From positions 298,247 through 362,246 of the forward strand of contig MNCI01027020.1 of the NCBI GenBank assembly GCA_015680685.1: a stretch of 64,000 bases of DNA, written 5' to 3'. Shown in pieces: positions 55,845 through 64,000 of the stretch (positions are counted from its first letter, which is position 1; the number at the start of each line of letters is the position of its first letter). This DNA comes from Gnetum montanum (lineage: Eukaryota > Streptophyta > Gnetopsida > Gnetales > Gnetaceae). The translations under genes and the position numbers were made by a program. The notes beneath the pieces are model-generated. The model worked only from the letters and a program-made list of their open reading frames with translations. It made no database searches and was not told where the DNA came from.

Positions 55845-58040
55845 TATGCCTTAGAAACTCTGATACAAAGGTGCCTATATGTAGCAACCACACAACAAGT
55901 GGAAACCTTATGGTTGATAGCTAATCAAAAGAGCAACTGAACAACATGCATGGAATGAACTGGGGGAATAACTCATGCAAACAATGAAGGAATAGATACA
56001 TTGGAGTATGAGCATCGCCAACTTCTACCCCTTAACTTGAAAACATCAATCAAGAGAATTTGGACACTTTTAAGATTTTCAAATAGGTGTTCATTATTTT
56101 AGATCTCTCCTTTTCCATTTAGTCACGGGGGAGATGGATACCTATGCTGATCATTCAGGGCCCTTAGTTCTTTTCATGTTTTTGTTTTACATGTTTTTGT
56201 CTTACACATTTTTGTTTTACATATTTTTCTTTTACAAATTTCTTTAACTTTTCTTGTTTTTCTTTTACAACATCGTTATACGTTTTTATTTGTGTGTGTG
56301 TGTGTGTTATCCATCTTGTAATTTTTTCATTTAATAAGTGTTCTTCATGATGGTATGAACTATTTTTATATTGATTGCTAATGTTTGGTTTTTCCCTTTA
56401 AGTCATGATGTTGATACTAAGGTATGGTTCTTTTGATATAGTAGGAAATGAGTCCACTTCATCCATACATCCACAATTTTCTATGGTCTCTCTTGGATTG
56501 GAACTGTACAGTCCCTTTCTATAATAAGAACTATAACAAATCGGTGACTAGGAATTTCTCAAACTAAGGAAGGACTCAAGGATTGAAAAGGGTATAACTT
56601 TAAGGGAACTTGATGCATTTGTGTTTTCCATTCTCTTGGGTGCTTGGATGTTTTCTTCTTGAGTTTTCTTACCATTTTGATGTTACCCAATTATCGGGAA
56701 GCTGAGCTAATAAAAATAAGAAAATATTTCCATGGTGTGGTTCTCACGCATAAACACATAAAACATAAAAAAAAAACTGTGAGAATTCAAAGCACACCCC
56801 TTATAAGAAATAATCATTTGGGCTGCAAGCATTGGTTATGGAACTAAAAATAAAAATTTTCCCTCTAACTAAGGCCCTTCTCTCTTTCCATTATCTCCTC
56901 CTTCATTTCATCGAAATGGTGGTGGCTCCTTGGGAAGGCATTCTTGTTACTTCAAGGGGATGGATTGGCCGAATGCATTAATCCAAAGTCACTAGATGTG
57001 GCTTGTTTAAGGCTGAACTTGGAATGGTACCTACTAAGTTACATTAACCATGAACTACACAAGGGGCTGTACACCTCCTTGTTCTTGGGATTCCATTCCA
57101 TTCTCTTCTCTCCATCCTTCTCTCCATTGTTCACCTCATTGCCAGTTGTATCATTAGAGTATATTTTGGTTGACACATTGTTTTCTTTTTGGTAAATTCT
57201 TGTGGTTAAGACTTTAACTCTTGTTTCAAATGACATTCCTAGAGCCTACAGACTCTTTGAATGTGGGTTTGTTATGGCATTAACGACATGAGCCTGCTTT
57301 GGGGAGGACCCACTGACATTCCTATTTGGTGCACTAGTTAAATTCTTTCCCTTAACATTTTTGCAATCAAATTTATTTTGTTCATTTCCATCTTGACATC
57401 CATTTCATCAATGTTATAGTTGTCTCTTTTCCTCCATCTTTCTTGTTCTTTTTATTTTTCCATTCTATTGCTACCAGAGGTTCTCTCTTAGTCATGGGGG
57501 TCCAAACCCAAATTTTTCCAATTTTCTCCTAACCCCTACACCTTTGGTAGTCACCACTATGATATCTCTAGATCCGTATTAGCCATATGACAACTTAGAC
57601 AATGGAACTTTGACCGAAGCAAGGTATCAATTGCATTATGCTTCATTTACCCTTGCTAATATAAAGACTGTGTTGTGTGTGCAGATGGCAATCATGCAAT
57701 AATGGATTGGATTTGGAGGAAACACTTGGAATGGATCGGTGCTGAAGCAACTATGCAAAGAATGAGATCGATGGCACGCTTATGGATGGAGAAAAAAAGA
57801 TGCAATCTTGGCATTGGAAGTAGCAAAACTTCTTTGTCTCTCTCTCTTTCTCAGCTGCCAAATAAGGCCTGATGTCAAATGTATAAAGTGTTTACACTTG
57901 TTATCGTGAACACCAATTTTTTCTTGTCTTGTAATGATTAGCCATTCACATATCATCCCATTCACCATTAGTTCCATTTAAGTTAATAATCCCATAGCAT
58001 CCCAATATTTTGTAAGGAACTCAAGGACAAGTTTTTATTC
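55845..58040. other. Non-coding internal region of element E
   Basis: No RT, RNase H or integrase similarity seen, so E looks non-autonomous or internally deleted. It holds a GT microsatellite (56290-56309), T-rich stretches near 56170-56280, and two polypurine-like TTAGTCAYGGGGG motifs (about 56118 and 57488) like the one before the 3' LTR. One N at 58135 lies in the LTR. Confidence 0.55.
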
Positions 58041-58053
58041 AGTCATGGGGGTA
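58041..58053 (+). other. Polypurine tract of element E
   Basis: AGTCATGGGGGTA directly before the LTR start TGATAGGACG. Confidence 0.6.
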
Positions 58054-58531
58054 TGATAGGACGTGATATTGCGGTGCACCACCAAGTTTATAAATAAGAG
58101 GCAACTCTTCCTTGTTTCTCAATCTAGGCCTAGANACTTCGAGCACGTGTGTTACACTTGGCGATTCCAATGATGAATAGCATTTGGTAACCAAGGTTGC
58201 ATTGGTTCAGGGTGTGAATAGTAAGTGGGAACAGATACTAATGCTAGGTTAATTAAGGCTTAGTTAGTTAGTTAAAGTTAGTTAATTAGTCTCTTCACCC
58301 TTCACTTCGTTAGCATAGGTGATAAAACAAAAAAGACATAAAAATCACATACCTCAGACTTACTTAACCATACAACCATGAAAAATATAGGTAAGTTTGG
58401 GAAGACAACAAATGATTAATCTTAAGTGTTCCATAAGGCATGTAGGCACTTAATCTATGGAGTTCGACTGGATCGCACGTGTAACGCTCGTATTCGTATG
58501 GTTGAGTGTAGGGGTACCTTGCCACTCATCA
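58054..58531 (+). mobile_element. 3' LTR of element E
   Basis: About 478 bp from TGATAGGACGTG to CTCATCA. The last 180 bp match the end of the 5' LTR before the primer site. Pararetroviral sequence follows immediately. Confidence 0.72.
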
Positions 58532-59583
58532 CCAAGCAAGGACAATTTATTTCAAAAATTTCCAAATACTCATATATATTCAAAATTTGATCTTAAATTG
58601 GGTTTTTGGAAAATTCAAGTCTTTCTAGAAGATTTCTAGAAAAAAACCTTTTACAGTGTCAGGTGGACTCTATGAGTGGACTATATTACCTTTTGGTATA
58701 AAAATAGCTCCATCTATATTTCAACAAGTTATGGATAAAATATTTTCATCTTATTCCTTTATCATAGTGTATATAGATGATATTTTAGTTATGTCTAAAA
58801 ATGAAAAACAACATTTAGCACATTTAGAATAATTTTATGATATTATGGATAAAAACAACTTAGTTCTTTCTTCCATGAAAATGAAAATAGCCTAGGAAGA
58901 AATTGAGTTTCTCGATTTGCAAATATCACATGGTAAGGTAACCTTACAAATGCATGTTTTAAAAGCTATATGAAAATTTCTAGATGAACTCATAGATAAA
59001 AAGAAATTACAAATATTTTTAGGCTGTATAAATTATATTTCTGGATTTTATAAGGATTTAGCTAAAGATCACAAATTTTTGAATGAATAGCTAAGTTCAA
59101 AAGCAACTCAATGGATAGGTCAACATACGGAAACTATCAAAAGGATAAAAGGTAGCTACAAAAATTTACCACAACTAAGACTTCCAAAAAATGACATATT
59201 AATTCTAGAGACTCATGCATTTAAACAATTTTGGGGAGCAATATTAAAGAAGACAAAGATGGTGTTATCTAGCTTTGTAGGTATAGTTCAAGAAAATTAT
59301 CTCCTACCCAGATGAATTACCATAGTACACATAAAGAATTATTAGCCATAGTAAAAGGAATTGAAAATTTTAGAGTATTCTTGTAGGAGAAAAAGTTTAT
59401 CATAAGAAGTGACCTTAAGCACTTTGATAAATACCTCTAGGTAAAAAATCTTAATAAGGTTGCTCATACATGGTTAATCCGATGGTCTTTATTTTTAGAT
59501 AACTTTACTTTTGAAATAGAATATTTAAATGGAGAAAAGAACTATTTAGCTGATTTTTTATCAGGAGAGTTTAGCCTCTATTG
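58532..59583 (+). pseudogene. Endogenous pararetrovirus (Caulimoviridae-like) RT-RNase H fragment
   Basis: The readable frame has FDLKLGFW, GGLYEW, LPFGIK and the catalytic VYIDDIL, then LVLSSMKMKIA and EIEFLDL, the arrangement of caulimovirid rather than Ty3/gypsy RT. An RNase H part follows with ILETHAF, STHKELLAIVKG, IRSDLKHF and NYLADFLSGEF. At least seven stops and one or more frameshifts break it, and the N-terminal half of RT is missing where it meets LTR E. It is an old, inactive copy. No movement or coat protein gene is seen here. Confidence 0.82.
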
Positions 59584-60492
59584 AAGCTAATAGGTGTTTG
59601 AGTGTTTGTATATTTTGTACAGAATGGTTCCAAGAAGAGGAATGGTCTTTACAATGTTCTAGAAGAATAAGGAGTGTTCATACACATTTTTAACATCATA
59701 TGCCTACCATTGAACGATTTCATACTTGGCTTGAAGTGCTCCACACCGGGAACACTTTGTCCACACCACAAGAGCCTATAGTCCATATGGAAACATAACT
59801 CAAACCCTCCATATATCCTATAACAATCAAAGAATCCCTATATAACCTCCTCCATACATCCATCTTAACACCTACATAGAAATCCAATTATTAGATTTTG
59901 AAACCTTCTTTGATGATAACACTATGAATTGGCCTTTTAGGTAACTAGATCCTTTCCATGTATATAAAATTGAAATTAATCCTGTTGTAGCTCCTGATAA
60001 TTTTAACAATGCATTTTGATCTTGGTGGGCTAGTACAATCATTCACCAATTCATATTCCACCTAACTATCCAAGGAGTCTGTATCATCAACTTGGAGGAA
60101 GAAGAGGAGATTTTCTCAATTATGGTAGTCATCAATCAAAAGGATGCCATTTTCTACAACAAGGTGCTACTCAATTTTACTTTCTAACTGTGTGTATCTC
60201 CTCAAAAATTGATTGGAAAAATAGCTAGGGACATGCTTTTTACCAAGACATATATACAAGTAATTTGTATGATATTCAAGAGCACTATCACATCCAGGGG
60301 ATAAGATCTTGTACTCATGAACTTTACTCTAGAGACCCTAGAATTCCAATATTATGTAGGGTAGGAGGATATGAAAAAGTTATTAATCTTGCTAGACCTC
60401 TCCATGATGAAGATGAAGCATCTTCCTTTCTTGACAATGATGATGATGGACTATCACCAAGGCATCAAGATGATCTACCAAACACTCCATAA
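59584..60492 (+). pseudogene. Downstream pararetroviral region, unrecognised product
   Basis: Follows the RNase H remnant. Several short plus-strand frames remain; the last (60265-60492, 75 codons) ends with the acidic DEDEASSFLDNDDDG. No domain recognised; assignment to the virus rests on position only. Confidence 0.4.
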
Positions 60493-60639
60493 TGGCTACC
60501 GATGTAAAAAGTAGATGCCTCCTTAGGAAGCTCCCTCATCTCTTTTATTTTTCTTCATCCATGTGTCTAGTCAATAAGGAAGAATCTATTCAACCTTGTA
60601 AATGCATCCTAAGTTAGCATCTAGAATGCTCTCCAAGGC

Positions 60640-60790
60640 AGTGGCCTTGCCTATAAATTGAGTCTTGTAAATCCTTAGAGGCATCAGATCGAGAAACCAG
60701 AAGAGTAATGCATTGCTCCTTCTTAGAATTCCAATCTAAGCATCCCTAAGGTTTGTAAGAAAGCTTCCATGATCAATAAAAGTGTGCTTT
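60640..60790 (+). promoter_or_regulatory. Possible pararetroviral promoter and poly(A) signal
   Basis: CTATAAAT at 60651 and AATAAA at 60775 lie after the last viral frame, the place where caulimovirid genomes have their full-length RNA promoter and terminator. Inferred from order; no enhancer motifs were verified. Confidence 0.4.
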
Positions 60791-60831
60791 CCACAAATTT
60801 TTGAGCAAGATTGAAGCATATGTTTTAAAGC

Positions 60832-60972
60832 TCATTTGAACAACTCCTTATGCACTTCCTCTTGCATATGTTTTGCCATATTATCATACTTAACTAGTCC
60901 TTTGAAAGGATTAGGGCTAGTTGAGGCCTCACTAGAAAGGTGATTTTCTTTACTCTTCTTCTTATGTTCCAT
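60832..60972 (-). pseudogene. Short N-terminal ORF of a minus-strand retroelement
   Basis: 46 codons starting MEHKKKSKENHLSS and ending HKELFK before a stop. It begins about 70 bp after a tRNA-Met-like primer site on the same strand, so it is probably a broken gag start. Confidence 0.4.
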
Positions 60973-61040
60973 AGTAATATAAAATCTATAAGTAATAGAT
61001 CATAATCATAAACCACCAAAGACCTCAAACCATGAACCAT

Positions 61041-61053
61041 GGCTCTAATGCAA
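61041..61053 (-). other. Primer-binding site, tRNA-iMet type
   Basis: The plus strand GGCTCTAATGCAA is three bases off the initiator tRNA-Met 3' end GGCTCTGATACCA. TGTTACATTAATC right of it would be an LTR end. Confidence 0.5.
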
Positions 61054-61055
61054 AG

Positions 61056-61679
61056 TGTTACATTAATCTCCTTGAAAAGAACTACATGGAACCATCCAAG
61101 AGAATTGAAATAATAATAAAAAAGGATGGACTAAAGGTGAACTACATTTCAAAGCTCACCACACCTACACATATAACATAAGTTAATACAATTCAATAGT
61201 TCAAGATTATTAGCATAACAAGTACTCCATAATAAATGTATAAGCTATGAGACAACCACAAAAAGAGACGTAGGATATACATATGATACCATTCTCATAG
61301 AGAGCTAAGATATGTTTCTACTTTAACATATCTGGCCCTAATCCCTACTCTAAAGAGAATGGTAGTGACTGAAGCCAAGAAGCTAAAGCCTCCCCAACAA
61401 GCCTACATATCATTATGAAAATATTCATAAAGGAATCAAGGCCATGTACACCTACTAGTGATGGTTAAGATAGCATGGAATCTATAAGGATCTCTAAATT
61501 CCTTTGGCCCCTATTGCAAAGGAAAAAAAATTTTGATCCATCAATAAGACATATTTTCTTACAATGATGAAATACGAAAAATTATTTATAAAAAGATAAT
61601 ACATTTTGTTACCTCATATCAAAGTCTTTACTTATGAAGTTTATGTACATTGATAAGGTGATGGAAAGTTGGATGTTTT
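61056..61679 (-). mobile_element. Probable LTR of the tRNA-iMet-primed element
   Basis: AT-rich, no ORF. Starts (plus strand) with TGTTACATTAATC next to the primer site. The other end was not found and may be cut by LTR F. Confidence 0.35.
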
Positions 61680-63183
61680 TGACATATGAAAATGTTAGTG
61701 GCTAGAACACCAAGAGGTCCATAGGCATACAACTTAACCTTGAATCTATGTGAGGGCCATGCTAGGGAAGTGGAAATGAGGTACCCTAAATGGTCTAGTT
61801 GATCAGATAGGGACGTACATGGTGTAAGAATAATTGTTTGCAAAAGGAGTTTATGGAAAGTTACGTGTGGAGGCCGGGACAACAAGCAAAAGTGTAGTGT
61901 AGAGTCTTGGCCCAAAAATAATGACTTAAATGTCTAAATGCATATCAACAGTAGAGAAAAGAAAGATTTATGATGAAAATTAGAAACAAATTCTAAGAAA
62001 GAAAATGAAACAAAAGTTTCAAAGTAGAGAAATGCACTACCCAAAAATCAGGAAGCATAACATTTGCTTGAACAAGATGTAAAAATGGTGCATGGTGCTA
62101 GACAGGCATAGTGGCAACATAGCGGTGTGATCACAATATCTAGGACATCAGGGATGTAGTGCTAGTAGCTACAATGAAGGCTGAACCTACTGGGTTGGTT
62201 GTCATCATGCTCTATGGGTGCAATGGTACACTACATCATGGTACCCCCAAGGTGTCAAGCTCAAGTGCTTAAGTGCAGGAGTAGCAAAGATGCTAGGGAT
62301 GCTCAAATGCTTAATGTTGTTATGATTTGTCAACCGCTAAAGTGCTGAACCTTGGGGTATTTATAGGGCTATTTTTTTCGTGAAGCATAGATTGGATGCC
62401 ATGTGGCCTAGGTGGGATGTGGTGTGGACATAGCAAAGTATAGCAAGAACACTTAGTGAAATTTTGCAAATTTTGACTTGCCACACACATCACGTTGTCT
62501 ATGCTACATAATGTAGCAGAGTGTAGCAAGCACACTTTAATAAATTTTAACAAAATATGCAATGTTCCTCCATGGCGTGCTGGCCACACTCTAGGATGTA
62601 GCAAGACAGGTAGCCTCGAAAGTTAGAAAATTGCCAAACGCATCTTCCATGTCAAGCTAGCTTGATAGACCTTTTTCCAACACTTAGGAAAAATAGGGCC
62701 TTAAAACCTATGTCAAGCTTACTACATTGTGTAGGGTAGTAAAGCATGATAGCTCAAGAGATAGAAAATTTTCCATACTATGTTTTCCATCCTAACCACT
62801 TTCAACGGAATCTATCCCAGTACTTTGGTGAACTGGCAACTGGGACTTGTGTCAAGCAAGGTACACTAGAGAGCATAGAGAGCTTCATAATCTAGGAGAT
62901 AGAAAATTTGCCAAACTATTTGGTTGATCCCAAGCAACTCTTGACTGCTTCTAGCTTGACATTTGTGTAGACTGGTCATGAAAGTGTGTGCTATGCTGAC
63001 AATGCTAGGAAGTATAGCAAACATACTTAGAAAATGTTTGCAAAAAATATGACTTGAAGTATACTACTTTGTCTATGTTGCACAACATGACACTAGACTT
63101 ACAAAAAAATTTATCCAAGTTTTGACACTTAGAATAATCTATTATTGAACTATAAAATCCAAAAATTGGTGGTGTTTTATTCA
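61680..63183 (-). mobile_element. 3' LTR of element F
   Basis: Ends are TGACATATG on the left and GTGTTTTATTCA on the right (plus strand). U5 block (GGTACCCTAAATGGTC, GATCAGATAGGGAC) and TATTTATA at 62358 match the family. U3 has TGCTACATAATGTAGCA-like palindromes. No primer site lies on the left and a polypurine tract lies on the right, so this is a 3' LTR; the rest of F is beyond the window. Confidence 0.78.
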
Positions 63184-63195
63184 CCTCTCTTTGTT
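63184..63195 (-). other. Polypurine tract of element F
   Basis: The minus strand reads AACAAAGAGAGG directly before the LTR start TGAATAAAACACC. Confidence 0.65.
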
Positions 63196-64000
63196 AATGT
63201 TTGGAGAATTGACCTAAGAGACATTGACAAAGAATAGGAAACGCCACAATGAACTTGACACCAACACCATTTGCCAATGCCCACTTGGAGAATGCTTCAC
63301 TATGCTTGAGAGTACCAAGAAAATGAAGTATAGTAGGGAATAGTTTAGGGAGATGGTTCAAGGGAAAATGGGTGGGAAGGATAACTATAGGATGCAACAT
63401 CATGATGGCTTGTTGCCAAAGAATGATCCCTTGTTGGAGTACCTATGAGGGAGTCAGCATGCAGAGATGGCCTACCCTTTGGATTTCAACCTCTCATCGC
63501 AGTGCTTGTGAGATGGTCAATCTAGGGTTGGACAACAACTATGTCATTTGACTTGGGAACTTGGCTTGTCTCATTTTCTTTTGCTATTTTTTTTTCTTTT
63601 CTTTTTTCTTTTTTTTATTACTTTTGTTCTTCTTTCCTCTTTTTCTTATTTTTTGTTTTTTATCTTTTCTTTTTCACTTTTTCTTCCTTTTGTGTTGCTA
63701 GGCGAATAGTGCATGAACATTTTCTTAGAGGCAACTACATTGCATCTATAGGACAAGGTGTTTCCTCCCTAGGATGAGTTGTGTTACATCCATTTGGAGC
63801 TTTAACCAGCCCACAAAGGCTCACCATGAAACTAGTTGTGTTACATCTATCATCGGTCCAATATTTGACCATAGGAAAGGTTCCATGTGTGGTAGGGAAG
63901 CTTGCAAGATGTGTGGGAGATTAGAAGATTAAGAGGTAGGGGTCAATCAGCTAGGGGGATAGTAGGGATGTGCACTCTTAAGTAGCTTAGTGAGCCAAAT
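63196..64000 (-). mobile_element. 3' internal region of element F
   Basis: Matches H (48700-48855, inverted) near the LTR and D (41730-42300) farther in. A 69-codon minus-strand frame (63194-63403) has WALANGVGVKFIVAFPI; no function recognised. A polypyrimidine tract of 110 bp (63585-63695; purine-rich on the element's strand) recalls the A-rich purine tract upstream of H's LTR. Confidence 0.6.

Noticed and set aside
56290-56309. GT repeat as a regulatory Z-DNA site
   Set aside because: A short microsatellite; nothing else supports a role.
58532-60790. Functional or complete viral genome
   Set aside because: Many stops, missing RT start, no coat or movement protein; it is a decayed integrated fragment.

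Overview
This window is plant nuclear DNA made almost wholly of transposable elements, from a large, repeat-rich genome (possibly a gymnosperm or another giant-genome seed plant; the species cannot be fixed). The evidence is Ty3/gypsy gag, protease and reverse transcriptase fragments of plant type, primer-binding sites matching plant tRNA-Asn, tRNA-Asp and tRNA-iMet, GT-AG introns, a plant start-codon context and an endogenous pararetrovirus fragment. I see no host housekeeping gene, rRNA or complete tRNA gene. All coding regions carry stops or frameshifts.

Layout. One LTR-element family dominates. Its members have LTRs of about 1.4-1.55 kb, a tRNA-Asn-type primer site, gag and protease. Most copies lie on the minus strand and are nested, each inserted in the next: A in the pol of B, B in the gag of G, G in the 3' region of D, and D in a plus-strand gag at 52335. 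Positions 822-18235 (element A, broken pol of B, the antisense gene, a second protease module C, then gag-protease of B) are repeated in tandem at 18233-36416 with a TTG microhomology at the join. The 5' end of B follows (leader repeats, primer site, LTR to about 38886), then G (39066-41699), then D (41700-52334). D's leader contains an inverted 3' end of another family member, H (46388-50422). A different, Athila-like plus-strand element E with gag and protease but no RT fills 52497-58531. A decayed pararetrovirus RT-RNase H piece follows (58532-60790), then the start of another minus-strand retroelement (60832-61679), and last the 3' LTR and 3' region of family member F (61680-64000).

The most unusual structure is a spliced gene on the opposite strand of the retroelement, between protease and RT (best seen at 25857-30056). 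It has its own TATA box and an ideal plant start context. Its first exons encode a domain closely patterned like the plant FCP1/NIF-type HAD phosphatases, with catalytic aspartates missing. The middle resembles transposon-borne antisense ORF proteins, followed by a coiled-coil-like part and an acidic tail. Element A has the end of a related gene at 1-451, so the convergent arrangement belongs to the family.

Between this gene and the protease of every family member lies a cluster of short repeats: AGTTTAA followed by a 3-6 bp stem with a constant 6-nt loop. The stem sequence differs between clusters but both arms change together (GGCC/GGCC, AGCC/GGCT, GGTC/GACC, AGTC/GACT, GCGTC/GACGC and others), which looks like selection for a hairpin. 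Several assembly faults are also visible: a mis-sized gap, an inverted patch and two unmerged overlaps at single Ns.
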